From Eucommia ulmoides (Eukaryota > Streptophyta > Magnoliopsida > Garryales > Eucommiaceae): a stretch of DNA of 64,000 nucleotides. Made by a program: the position numbers and the translations under genes. The notes beneath the pieces are model-generated. The model searched no databases. It saw only the letters and a program-made list of their open reading frames with translations, and was not told the origin of the DNA. Every line of letters starts with the position of its first letter. The stretch's first letter is position 1. The stretch spans positions 38,974,501-39,038,500 of the forward strand of contig CM028328.1 of NCBI GenBank assembly GCA_016647705.1. The letters run 5' to 3'. Shown here piece after piece: positions 23,050 through 33,744 of this stretch.

Positions 23050-23560
23050 TGTATGGTTGAATCCCATCACGAGGAAACAAACTTTCTTAGTACACAATAA
23101 TCCTTTCAAACACACTGTCCATTGGGTCAATCATCGTTACCATGAGAACTACAACTAGACCGAATGGAAAAATGATAGTGAAGAGGCCAAGAATTTACAA
23201 TGGCCAATGCTAATGGCAAAGAAAAACCTTTATGAGGCAAGGTCTTATATGTACCACCTAAAGATTCCGAAATTACAGTATCTCAAAATATAGAAAAACG
23301 AAACGGATAACATCGACAAAATTTCTAGCGCATTGAAAGGGGAAATAAAACAAATAGAGAAATAGATTCTTGCCAAACAACAACTTCACAAGATTTAGAA
23401 GAGCAATTCTCCAGATGCAAAAGAGTAGATGCCAAAGTTCTTTACCGATCCCAAATACACAGATAACCCAAAATTGTTCGATTACGAAGATGGAGAGATT
23501 CACTACCAATGGTTTGATAAAACTAAATTGTTATCGATACTAAAAAAGTTCAACGATAGG
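23050..23560 (+). pseudogene. Unassigned coding-like stretch with coiled-coil composition
   Basis: Plus-strand text such as HNNPFKHTVHWVNHRYHENY (about 23090-23150), AKKNLYEARSYMYHLKIPK (about 23216-23270) and PKFFTDPKYTDNPKLFDYED (about 23432-23490) is interrupted by several stops. It is rich in lysine and glutamate between the named words. No family was recognised. It may be the 3' part of the gene at 21919-22182. Confidence 0.25.
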
Positions 23561-24106
23561 TAGTATTTTCTAATTTATCTAAAAAAAAAAACTTCTTTTT
23601 ATGACTACTTGTTCTTGTCATTGCGTTTAATTTTAATTTGATGTTTATGATTATTTTAAGTTGTTTCACTTTAAGATTATGTCGAATATTCATTTTTATA
23701 ATTATAAATTAAATACTTATCACAATTAAATATTAAAAAATTTATTCTTTAAATATATTTTTAAACAATGATTACATATTATATATTAATTTTTAAAAAT
23801 ATCTTTATAATTATAAATTACAATTCTGATAATTTTTATTTTTATTTTTTTTAATGGAAAAAGTAGAGAAATGGAGGAGAAGAAGAAAGGAAGAAACGGA
23901 GGAGATGAAAAGAGAGGAGAAGAAGAAGAAACGAAAGAGAAGAAAAGAGATGAGAAAATTAAGGAGAGAGAAGTGAGCGGCCAAGGAGGGGGAAGACAAT
24001 TTGAGCGGAAATCCTGGGGTTGACAACCCCGGGATTAACAAAAAATTTGTCTAAATTTTTCAATATACCCAGGGTTGTCAAGCCCGGGTTTATTGAAATT
24101 TTGAAA

Positions 24107-24111
24107 CATAC
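24107..24111 (+). repeat. Left target duplication CATAC
   Basis: Matches CATAC at 25476-25480 exactly. Confidence 0.8.
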
Positions 24112-25475
24112 TGATAAGTGATTTATTTATCGACAAATCAAGTACTTTTAGATTCAAATATTTGTGTGTTTTAAATATATTTTGTTGTTTTAATATGTTT
24201 TTGTGTTGTTTGGTAGGTTTTTGAATAAAATGGTGAAAATGTGCAAAACCGGTACAGGTGCAGTAACGTCAAGGCCATTTTTTACTACGATTCAATCCTA
24301 TTTTGGAAAAACTCAAAATTTGTAAGTTCTATATATTTATCTTATATTTCTATAGGTGTTTGAATCACCTCAATTGGAGTTTGGACGAGAAAGTTACAGC
24401 CAAAACAAGAAAGGGTGTCACCGCCGCGTCGGTGATCCCACCGGCGCGGCGGTCCGGTACCAGCTGTAAAGGGTTTTTCTTGATATTTTGGGATATTTTT
24501 CACCCCTTAAGTTGATCCCTTCATCCCCAACACGTTTGAGAAGATATTAGGGAGTATTGTGAGAGGTTTTTGCGGAGCTCATCCAAACCCCAAAGGAGAA
24601 TAACACAAATCGAAGAAGGAGAAACGCTCTCAGATTAGTTTTAGGGGCGGATCTTTGGAATACGACTAAGTGCCTTCATTTATTTCTTTATTTTTTGTAA
24701 CTTTGGTAGTTGGTTCGAGCATAGTTAGCTTGTTTATCATTGTATATATAGTTATAGCCGTTAGCTAAACGGATATTGTCTAGGGATTAATAATATTTAT
24801 GAATATGTGTTTTAATTGAAATCACTATTTCGTTAATAGTTGTTCTTCTTTATTTGATTGTGTTTACCGTTATTCTTCGATTATATGCTTGTTTAGATAT
24901 ATTGAGAATATGGGGTTTGACACTCGGGAGAGGTAACCCCGAATTTGGACTAGGATTAAACACAACGCGATGATCTAATAACCCAGGAGAAAGTTAGAAA
25001 GTGTACAATTAATGACGTTGGGGCAAGACTCACGTGACTATGTGTTCTAAAAAATGCTAGAGGGGGACTTCGACGTTAACACGAAGTCACATATTCGCTC
25101 GCTTTACACTCGGGATAGGGAGTGAGCAAGTTTACGATACAGAGATTGTCAAATAAGTCGAACACCATTAACGTAATTCAAACGAGATCAAACACATTTA
25201 AGTAAATGAATTTAATCCTTAGATAATCCATTCCCCTAAACGTCTTAATATAGTAATATAGTTTAATTAGTATAATTAGTATTTTATTATTAGTATATTT
25301 AATTATAAAACTACAATTTTTATCGCCTAGATAAAATTAGGTTGTGATAATTACGGTACTTGACAATAATCTCAGCCAATCCCTGTGGATACGACAACCC
25401 TAACTCTTCCAACCCTATACTAAAACTTGACCCGTACACTTGCGGTGAAAATGACGATGTGAAATTCCGCCACCA
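24112..25475 (+). mobile_element. Solo LTR, same gypsy family as 5577-6985
   Basis: A 1364-base TG...CA solo LTR inside the right terminal repeat of the MULE. It begins with the hairpin TGATAAGTGATTTATTTATC and shares GACACTCGGGAGAGGTAACC (about 24918) and the CCGTACACTTGCGGTG tail (about 25432) with the first solo LTR. The MULE words CCCAGGG resume directly after the right duplication. A GC-rich palindrome pair (CACCGCCGCG and CGGCGCGGCGGT, 24419-24453) lies in the U3 position. It is younger than the MULE, because it interrupts it. Confidence 0.8.
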
Positions 25476-25480
25476 CATAC
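25476..25480 (+). repeat. Right target duplication CATAC
   Basis: Second copy of the 5-base duplication; fixes the LTR end at ...CCACCA. Confidence 0.8.
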
Positions 25481-25611
25481 CCAGGGCCAACAACCCCAAG
25501 TTTATCCATATATATATATAAATAATTAAAAAAAAAAAAACTAATAGGACCGTATACCTAGGGTTGAATATATATATATAAATAATTAAAAAAAAAATAA
25601 CAGGACCGTAT

Positions 25612-25742
25612 ACCTAGGGTTGACAACCCCGGGTTCAGGAGTTATTTTTTGAGTTATACCCGGGTTTGTAACCCCAAGTTTCAATTCTGGGGGTTACGAA
25701 CCCCAAGTTATAATTCTTTCGTAAAAAAGATGGAATTAATTA
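25612..25742 (-). repeat. Right terminal inverted repeat of the MULE
   Basis: The reverse complement matches 17154-17290 (AATTCCAT, TTATAACT, GGGTATAACTCAAAAAA). Two near-identical AT-rich direct repeats with ACCGTATACCTAGGGTTGA words lie just inside it (about 25543-25625). Confidence 0.7.
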
Positions 25743-25959
25743 TTTTTCAGAAAATAAGTAATAAAAAAATTATTATTATGTAAAAAACTCGCCAAACTTG
25801 TCGATTAATCTATAATCGATATGCGATGTAAAAAGGGAGGACATTTTACTTTTTTAATTCTTGTTTTAAACTTTCTTTTGCATAAAATAAACAACAAAAA
25901 TGAACAATGGGAATTATTATGTTAATAGGACTGAAGAAAATTAATTGGACTTGATTTGA

Positions 25960-26170
25960 TTAAAACATTTATTTAAACTTAGGTATCGTCTTCAAACGGG
26001 TGTCTTTGGGTGTCTAACACCTTCCCCGAACAATCGCCCCCCCTACCCTCTTAAAATGAATCTTTGGTTAGATCGTGCCTTTTGGAGTCAAAATTTTACT
26101 TAAGCCTCTTTTTCTAAAAAAAAAATCTAAAAATTCAGCGACATAGTACACCATTTAAACTCAATGATAG
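25960..26170 (-). mobile_element. Tat/Ogre-like LTR fragment
   Basis: On the minus strand the words CGGGGAAGGTGTTAGACACCC (26004-26024) and a nearby GTCGCTGAATTTTTAG (about 26125) recall the conserved LTR sequence of plant Tat/Ogre gypsy elements (GGAGTCGCCACC ... CGGGGAAGGTATTAGGCACC). Fossil piece. No coding part is nearby. Confidence 0.4.
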
Positions 26171-27084
26171 ATAGCGACTCTTTTCCTAAAAAAATGGCTT
26201 AAGTACTTTTAAGGGGAAATCGATGCTTAAAAAAAAAACTCTCTTCACTCGTTTTCAAAAAAAAAATTGCTCTTTACACTATTTTTTCCAAAGAACACTA
26301 CTTTTACTTTTATTTATATTTATTTTCTTTTTTGAAAATCTGTGGTGCGTCAGATATATTGAGTTAAAATACAAAATTGAGCTTGAATTGAACAAAAAAA
26401 AATGATTTAAATGTGTTTCAAATGTTAATTAAACCTTTTATCTATAAGTTGAATCAATTATGTTAAATTAAGGGACATGATCAATGGAAAAATCATGAAA
26501 AATAAGCCTAACGTTCAAGTCAATTATCTCTCAAATTGGATGAATTCAAATGTTGTAAGAGTGTATAATCATAATATTTGTTAATTAAGCCTAACATTCA
26601 AATCTTTAATTACAATGGATTCATTCCAATAAACAAGTTCAGTTGCTCAAATCTAAGTCCTATATAAAGCTGTCTAGAAGACCTCCAAAACCAAGACATA
26701 GAAGAGACATAATTTCATGAAATTAACAAACCTTGTACATTCTTAGAGTCAAATTCTTGTGTGTTTAATACTCTTTGTACTCTATTAAGTAAAATCGTGT
26801 TCCTATACTACTACATTTATCAAAAGAGTGAGGATTTGAGATAGTCACCAAGTTGGGTTGTTCTAAGAGGAATATTCATATGAAATTGATTATATCTTTG
26901 GAATTTAGCTGATGTTAATTAAATTCCAGAATTATCGACATCATACACGTCCTAAACGTTACTGATGAGTTCGTTCCATACTTATCTATACAATATTTGT
27001 GCATAATTGTCTTTGTGTGGAATATTTGTAAATATACATAAATCTAAACTTGATTGTATTGAGCATATGTTTATTCTAGATTGT
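26171..27084. other. AT-rich sequence, nothing recognised
   Basis: Poly-A and poly-T rich at first. From about 26640 to 27060 it has the mixed composition of an LTR or leader, but I found no repeated partner, TG...CA ends or primer site. Confidence 0.3.
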
Positions 27085-27101
27085 GTTATATTATATTATA
27101 T

Positions 27102-27164
<63 letters not shown>
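27085..27164. repeat. AT microsatellite
   Basis: TTATA units grade into a pure TA run of more than 25 dinucleotides. Confidence 0.9.
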
Positions 27165-27168
<4 letters not shown>

Positions 27169-27176
27169 CATGAAAA

Positions 27177-27340
27177 CACTATAAGAAAAATGGTCTACAA
27201 AGGCAATCATTTTAGTGACATTTAAAAAATAGTACTAATAACACATTTTTAGTGTCAAATTATTTAATTGTCTCTTTAATTAAAAAAAAAAAAAACACTA
27301 GTCAAAATTAAAAATAAAAATAAAAAAATAAAAAGCTATT
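27177..27340 (+). mobile_element. CACTA-type terminus
   Basis: CACTATAAGAAAAATGG matches the CACTA superfamily end (CACTACAAGAAAA). Repeats of AGTGACATTT / AGTGTCAAAT type follow, like CACTA subterminal repeats. The opposite end was not found in this window, so it is a single end or a decayed small element. Confidence 0.45.
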
Positions 27341-27413
27341 GAATCATTGCAACAAACTAAAATTGGATAAGGAAAAAAATAAAGAAAGTAGAATAAACTA
27401 AAAAAAAAAATAT

Positions 27414-27427
27414 GGGGGGGGGGGGGG
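27414..27427. repeat. Poly-G run
   Basis: Fourteen consecutive G. Confidence 0.9.
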
Positions 27428-27681
27428 AATTAAAATTAGAAATGGGAAAATATTATAATTAAAAAAACTCAATTAATTGGAAAAAAAACACATATTCCAA
27501 GGCTTTCTTTTTCCCTATAGTCATCTACTTCTCTTCCTCGTTGCTTTGTTCATCTACTAGTTTATACCCGCGCAATGTGCAGGATATTAAATTTTTACAG
27601 AGTTCAATTTTTCTAATGCATGTGATTTATAGTTTAATTTAAATTGTTTATTTTATTGATGTGTAACTTAAATAGATTGTA

Positions 27682-27687
<6 letters not shown>

Positions 27688-27733
<46 letters not shown>
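27688..27733. repeat. AT microsatellite
   Basis: TA run of about 23 units. Confidence 0.9.
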
Positions 27734-27737
<4 letters not shown>

Positions 27738-27864
27738 TAATTTTATCGTAATAGTATATTTTACTATCATTATACTTGGAAAAATCATATATTAAATGTA
27801 TTATTAAATTATATATTTTTTATATATATTATAATATTTTAATGATATGATGATATAATTAATC

Positions 27865-28857
27865 TTAGGTTGTGTTTGGGTAAGGGATTTTGGGGGAGGA
27901 GGGGTTGGAATTTCATTTGGGTAAGGGATTTCAGAATTTTTTTTAACAAATACCTTATTTGGGTATTTATAAAAAGAAAATTTTCAAATCCTTGTATCTT
28001 AAAAAAAGGGTGAAATGAGGGATTAAGAAATAGATTTCATTTCCCAAATCCATCCAAGAGAAGATTTCATAAATTTCATTCTTTTGCAATCGTCTTTTTC
28101 CTTCATCTTCTTCCTTCTCCTTTGCAGTCTTCTTATTCCTTCTCATTTGCAGTCATCTTCTACTTCTTGGTAGTTTGTCATCTTCTTGTTCGTCAACCAT
28201 CATTCGGTCGTCGTCCAATTTGGTGTACATCTAGGTTTTAGGGTTCAAATTTCGTCGTTTTCGTCGTCTTCGTCTGCAGCTTCGTTTATCGCCATTGTCT
28301 TTGTCTAGAGCGTCTTTGCCTTCGTCTTTGCAGGTCATCGCCCATCGTTGTCGTCTTCTTCTTTGCATCAACGTCCTTCGTCCAATTTGGTCGTTGTATA
28401 GAGGTGGGAATTGAAGCTTCATTTGGTCATCGTCGTCATTCGTCCTTCGTCCAATTTGGTCATCATCATCCTTCATCAATTCATCCAATTTGGTTGTCAT
28501 CGTCCTTCGTTCAATTTTTCCATCGTCGTCCTTCGTAAATTCGATCATCGTCCAATTTGTGCATTTTTGTAAAGATCCGATGTAGTGATTTTTGTGAATT
28601 TTGAGATTTTTTGTCAATTAGGGTTCTTTGTTATTTTATGAATTTTGTAAATTTTGTATATTTTGATAATTTTGTTTACAAATACTTCACCTATCCAAAC
28701 AAAGAAATTAAAAAATTACACGATCAAATACTTCAGCTAAAATAGTTATCCAAATAAGAGATTTGAAAATGTTGAGATTTCAAAATACAAGATTTTGTAA
28801 TCTCATTATTTACAAATCCCTTGGATTTGTCAAATATTTTACCCAAACGAAACCTTA
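27865..28857. mobile_element. PIF/Harbinger-like (Tourist-type) non-autonomous element with TTA duplication
   Basis: Ends at 27868 and 28854 are inverted repeats: GGTTGTGTTTGGGTAA on the left and, on the opposite strand, GGTTTCGTTTGGGTAA on the right. Each is flanked by TTA, the target duplication of the Harbinger superfamily. It is 987 bases. Subterminal parts also pair (GGGATTT / AAATCCC words). No transposase. The interior (about 28100-28570) is a TTCGTC-rich minisatellite. The minus-strand aspartate- and arginine-rich frame over it is a repeat artefact. Confidence 0.7.
28180..28565 (+). repeat. CGTC-rich minisatellite inside the Harbinger-like element
   Basis: Words such as TTCGTCCAATTTGGTC and ATCGTCGTC recur about every 40-60 bases (28200, 28379, 28450, 28490, 28545). 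Confidence 0.6.
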
Positions 28858-29040
28858 ATATTTCATTTTAATAGGAGAATAAGATGGACATAATTGATTG
28901 TGGTAAGTGACTTTTGCTTTTTTTGCTTTTTAATTATAAGATATAGATTAATCAAATCCGTTGAACTACACCATGCTCTATTCGTTGCATGTGTTTCTCT
29001 ATACATCATCTCTCTCACACACACTTCCAAAATGCCCTAT

Positions 29041-29922
29041 TGTTAGCCCCTAACAATGCTAGAGGACCAAACAGCACTGACTTAGTGCACTTTCCTACCG
29101 GCCACAGTGCGTGTGGCACGAACGGGGTCGTTGGCAAGGACAACACCAATTTAGTGCACGTCGGTGGGCTGAGGCATTGTGACACAACATCGGTGGGTGT
29201 TGGGTAGTAAGGAAGACCTCGGTGCGGTACCGAGATAAGGCAATACAACGTAGGCGCAATGCTACATTGTGGGCAGAGTCATGTACGGCGTACGACGGAC
29301 TGTTAGGAACGGCGGTGTATTTTGGTACGAAAACTGCATATGACGTTGGGTCGTCATTGCGCGCAATGATGCAACCAAACAGAACGTGGGTGCAACGACA
29401 CGTTCTGGCCATTCAGGCGGCTTGGAAAGACGTTGGAGAATGTCGGTTGACTATGGGACGAGATAGCAACGAGGTAGGATGTTGGGACGGTGCAACAACG
29501 CTGAAAGGAAGTTGAGCTCGTGGTGAGCTGATGGACTAGTGGTTACCATGAAGTTCTGGAGAGTTTTCAGTGGTAGTTTTAGTTAGTTTTTAGACAGGGA
29601 AACTAACTCATGTGGTATTGACACGTGTTGGGACAAATGTCGGTTGTCTGCCTAGGTAGTTAGGGTTGTCAACTGTTGTTTTCTCCTATAAATTATCATT
29701 GTTCAGGTCAGTTTTTGACTAGTGAATGTAGGACCTACGGAATTCAAACTATAGATGTAAATTAGTTCCTTGTAACCCGAGTTAATTAATACAAGGTTGG
29801 GTTTTCCTGTAAACGTTATTGTGTCGTTGCGTGAGTGCGTTTCTAGTACTGTTTCAGTGTATTCTCTATTGTATTACGTTGTAGGAACATGTGTGTTATA
29901 CATACGAGTTAGTGTACTTTTG
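29041..29922 (+). repeat. 5' LTR of the gypsy fossil
   Basis: Begins TGTTAGCCCCTAACA, itself a small palindrome, and matches 31413-32290. TATA-like TATAAATTATC at about 29690 and AATTAATACAAGG near 29780 fit the promoter and polyadenylation region. The 3' limit is approximate. Confidence 0.75.
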
Positions 29923-29924
29923 TT

Positions 29925-30980
29925 GCGTTGGAAGACTACGTCGGTGAGCCACCGAAGGGCAGTGAGGTGAACCTGTCTATGCAGAACATTGAAGTAAAGG
30001 TCGACATTGCGAATCCGCGAATTTCTTTTGAGGAATTCTGTACCAATACGTCAGCCAAAATCACGTCCATGGCGGAGGACATGATTGCGTTGGCTGATGT
30101 TTTGAAAAGCAACCTCAAGAGCGTTGAGGATGAAGTTGTTCTTTTCAAGAAGGCCGTTGTTGGACAGTGCACGTCACAGGACGGATCAGCATGGATGAAG
30201 GTGCCGAAGCCATCGGCATTTTCGAGTACTCGAATTGCCAAGGAGTTAGAGAACTTCCTTTGGGACATGGAGCAATATTTTCAGATTACTCATGTTCATG
30301 ACAGTGATCAAGTATCCATCTCGAGTATGTACATGGTTGGAGACGTGAAGTTGTGGTGGCGACGCGTGTGGTAGACAACACACATCCAACGATAAGGATG
30401 TAGGTTGATTTGAAGAAGGAACTCAGGTAGCAGTTCCTACCAAAAAACTCGAGTTGGGTGGCTCAAGATCAATTGCGGCGACTTAAGCACATAGAATTGG
30501 TGCATGAGTATGTGAAGGACTTCACATCCTTACTATTGGATGTGAAAAATATGTCGAAAGATGACAATCTCTTCAGTTTTACCTCCGGCTTACAACCGTG
30601 GGCGCAACCAAACTCAGACGGTAGGGCGTATGGGACCTGCCGACTACCGTGGCAGCGGCAGACAGCCTGAGCAACTACAACCTAACACGAGACAGTAGCG
30701 GATCTGACCAGAAGTCAGGTAGGAAAGGCAAGGAAAAAATGAACAAGGGCACGATGAAATGGAAGAACAAAGGTGTGGAGGCCAATGTTTCCGAGGGTCC
30801 TTATTCAAAATCACAACTGACGATGGCCGCAGGTAAGAGCCAAAGTTGTTTTATTTGCGATGGTCCCTACCAAGCGAGGGACTGTCCAAAGAAAGAAAAG
30901 TTGACGACGCTGGTTCGGGAGAAATCAAAAGATGAAGGCTTTGGACGAGAGATTGCGCGCGTTGGTACAATGTTGTTGGT
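29925..30980 (+). pseudogene. gag of the gypsy fossil
   Basis: The text KELENFLWDMEQYF and SISSMYMVGDVKLWW (about 30235-30360) is the hallmark capsid block of chromovirus gag. A basic linker and a CCHC knuckle, CFICDGPYQARDC, follow at about 30847-30885. It packages element RNA in the living relatives. Decayed. Confidence 0.75.
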
Positions 30981-31412
30981 GGACAACAATGAGCAGATCA
31001 AGAGTGATCTGAATACGGGTATGTAGTAAACCTGATTCGGGACGTAGGATGTTGGAAACTGTTTTATGTCCCGTACTGAAAAATAACCAGAGGTGATTGG
31101 TTATCGTGGGTGTTTCCAAACGAGGTTGTTGCGGTAGCAAATGGGCTAGTGGTCAGTCTGATCACGGAAGGTGTTCTGTGGCAAAGACATTACAGGGAAT
31201 TACAACGGACCGATGGAAGTCTGCAGGCAGATTGAGGAGACTGTGGCAGAAAAAATTGACAAACATATAGCAAATAGTTTTAATGAATTGAGACGGCTGC
31301 TGACAGATTGAGAAGATTGTGGCAAAATGGTTGGCATCGGTATATGCCAAAACCAGTGGATTATGCTGGGATCGATCCGACGAGGACATCGGGTTCTTTT
31401 GGTGGGGTGGTT

Positions 31413-32377
31413 TGTTAGCCCCTAACAACGCTGGAGGACCAAACATCACCGACTTGGTGCACTTTCCTACTGGACACGGTGCATGTAGCACGGACGGGGT
31501 ATTGGCAAGGACAACACCAACTTGGTGCATGTCGGTGGGCTGAGATGTTGTGGCACAACACCGAAGGGTATTGGGTAGTGAGCAAGACCTTGGTGTGGTA
31601 TCGAGGTAAGGCAGCACAATGTAGGCGCAACGCTACGTTGTGGATAGAGTCATATATGGCGCATGACGAACTATTGGGAACAGCGGTGCATTTTGGTACG
31701 AAAAATGCATACGACGTTGGGCGCAACGACTCAACGAAATAGAATGTGGGTGCAACGACACGTTCTGGCCATGTAGCCGATATGGTAAGACGTTGGAGAA
31801 CGTCGGTTGACTATGGGACGAGATGACAACGAGGTAGGCTGTTGGGACGGTGCAAAAACGCTGAAAGAAAGCTGAGCTTGTGATGAGCTGATGGACTGGT
31901 GGTTACCAGGAAGTTCTGGACAGTTTTCTGTGGCAGTTTTAGTTAGTTTTCAGACAAGAAAACTAATTCCTATGGTGCTAACACGTGTCGGGACAGGTGT
32001 CGGTTGTCTGCCTAGGCAGTTAGGGCTGTCAACTGCTATCTTCTCCTATAAATTGCCATTGTTTAGGTCTATTGTTGACTAGTGAATGTAAGATGTGCAT
32101 AACTTACACCCTAGATGTAAATTGGTTTCTTATAACCCGAGTTAATTAATACAAGGTTGGGTTTTCCCGTAAACGTTATTGTGTCGTTGCGTGGGTCCAT
32201 TTCTAGTACTGTTTTGGTGTATTCTCGGTTGTATTACATTGCAGGAACATGTGTGTTTTACATACGAGTCGGTGTAATTCCGTTGCGTGGCTGGACATTC
32301 ACAAAGTTGCTAGTTGTCGGTGCAACTAGATCATTACACGGTTATGATTTTTGTGGTAAAAATGTAACCCTGTGACA
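31413..32377 (+). repeat. 3' LTR of the gypsy fossil
   Basis: Starts TGTTAGCCCC directly after the polypurine tract. The end is placed at CCTGTGACA because the next bases, CCTAG, resemble the left flank CCTAT. TATA-like TATAAATTGCC at about 32047. Confidence 0.7.
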
Positions 32378-32586
32378 CCTAGCCTCCTTCAATCATCAAT
32401 TTACCCGTCCTCTTAGAGAGAGAGAGAGTTTACTTATTGATGAAGAGGTCTGGTAAAGGCTTCGATTACTGGCTGGAGGGTTGAACCGACGAACAAGAGT
32501 TAGCAATAAATGAAGAGGAGTGGATGGGGGTCGAATCGTGATTAGGGAAGGTGGATGTGGCCGACGAGATTGACTGGAAATTTAAC

Positions 32587-33278
32587 TGAGGGCATGTTTG
32601 ATAACCACTTAAAAATTAAGTGCTGAAAGTTTAAATACTTAATTTTAAGTGTTGAAAATATCAAAAGGTTATTTGATAAAATTGTGTTGAAAATTTAAGT
32701 GCTGAATTTTTTTTATTTTTTATTTTTTGATAAGTACAAAATTTGTATGCTAAAAAATATTTAATTTACATAACTACTTTTGAATCAGGATAATTTGGAG
32801 AGAAAAAAATTTAAACCAAAACAATAAAATTGCCATTTAAAAAAAAAATTATATTAAAATTAAAAGTAAAAATTGACCTAAAAATATATAATATTATGTA
32901 TTTTTTTATTCAGTTTGATTGTTTAAATTAAATTATAATAATAATTTAAATATAAAATAAAATTAAAATCCTAAAATAATTCAAAATTAATCCAATTCTC
33001 ATTAAACTTAATCCTAATTAAACTCTCCTAAGAGATCAAGGGTAAAATGGTTAAAATATAATTTTTTTTAAGTGAAAAATAATGGAATGCATTAAGCAAA
33101 ATGACATAAATAAAAGGACCTTAACTTAATTTTTTACTCACATTTTGACTTAATTTTTAAGTTAACTTAACTAATTAAGTAATACTAATTGCATTTATCA
33201 AATAAACTTAATTGATTAAGTACTTAATATTATCAATTTTAAGTATTATTTTTTTTTTTTTTATCAAATATACCCTCA
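32587..33278. mobile_element. MITE-like inverted-repeat element
   Basis: The left end TGAGGGCATGTTTGATAA pairs with the right end, whose reverse complement is TGAGGGTATATTTGATAA. Subterminal ACTTAAAAATTAAGTGCTGA words and their complements recur on both sides. AT-rich, no coding frame. Target duplication not found. Superfamily uncertain (hAT-like by the end sequence). Confidence 0.55.
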
Positions 33279-33744
33279 CTCTGGCCATAACATCTGCACA
33301 AATACAACGCGATCTAAAAAACATAGATCCTCAGAAATTACATTTACATCTTGTTCATACAAACCTAGTCGATGAAAACACCATTTATTTAATTATTAGT
33401 TTTTTGGATTAGTTAATACTGCTTCTCAATCTAACTCCTGATTCTTTTAATTCTATTTTTGTTTTCCCTTTTTTTATTCTGCTGCTGAATTTGGAACAAA
33501 ATAGACCCAGGAGTATCCCACAGGTTTCATCGGTGAGAAAGAACTATATGAACCAATATTGCCACAGGCCATATGTTTACTGTTTTAGGATGAGCCTTTA
33601 GAGTAACATTTCACTATTGTTTCAGATTTTGTATTTTACTAAACAGTGAAACCAATCCATTGTGTAAAGGCCTAATCAAACGGAAATCTCTTGTGAGCTC
33701 GCCTGAAGACAAGTTTTGATTTGACCTTATTGTTGCAGGGCAAC
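33279..33744. other. Spacer with a possible captured exon
   Basis: Mostly featureless. The stretch 33505-33585 is open on the plus strand and reads QEYPTGFIGEKELYEPILPQ. At about 33737 a TTATTGTTGCAG acceptor-like word is followed by open sequence (GNSPGHIPKFVF). I cannot assign it; it may be chance or a host-gene fragment. Confidence 0.2.

Larger units (their letters stand above)
17152..25745 (+). mobile_element. Mutator-like element (MULE) with broken transposase and extra coding-like stretches
   Basis: Long terminal inverted repeats (left about 17154-17290, right about 25612-25742 on the opposite strand) share long stretches such as GGGTATAACTCAAAAAA and AACCCGGGG-like words. CT-rich sequence inside the left repeat also has a GA-rich mirror at 23855-24000, so the inverted region is longer than 350 bases. 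Inside lies a MuDR-type transposase relic (18590-20290) and coding-like stretches on both strands (20640-23560). A gypsy solo LTR (24112-25475) sits in the right repeat. No 9-base target duplication is seen; the left end abuts the copia LTR that ends at 17151, so the left flank may have been lost. About 7.2 kb without the LTR. Confidence 0.65.
29041..32377 (+). mobile_element. Ty3-gypsy (chromovirus-like) fossil, gag only recognised
   Basis: Two LTRs (29041 to about 29922 and 31413-32377) flank a 1.5-kb interior with a chromovirus-type gag (about 29925-30980) and a CCHC knuckle. A clean polypurine tract (GGTGGGGTGG, 31401-31410) precedes the 3' LTR. No protease, reverse transcriptase or integrase text is recognised. 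Flanks CCTAT (29036-29040) and CCTAG (32378-32382) may be a decayed target duplication. The LTRs differ by about 14% by eye, so the insertion is old. GC content is visibly higher than the surroundings. It is broken. Confidence 0.75.

Noticed and set aside
27550-27600. TATACCCGCGCAATGTGCAGG, a Helitron-like or MITE-like hairpin word
   Set aside because: Only one end is visible, with no CTRR terminus or partner repeat, so no element can be supported.
28231-28617. 128-residue minus-strand frame rich in D, Q, R
   Set aside because: It lies on the CGTC minisatellite of the Harbinger-like element; the composition follows from the repeat.
29015-29515. Three overlapping open frames on both strands, and similar ones at 31162-31742
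   Set aside because: They lie in the GC-rich gypsy LTRs, where stops are rare by composition; the two LTR copies do not keep the frames alike.
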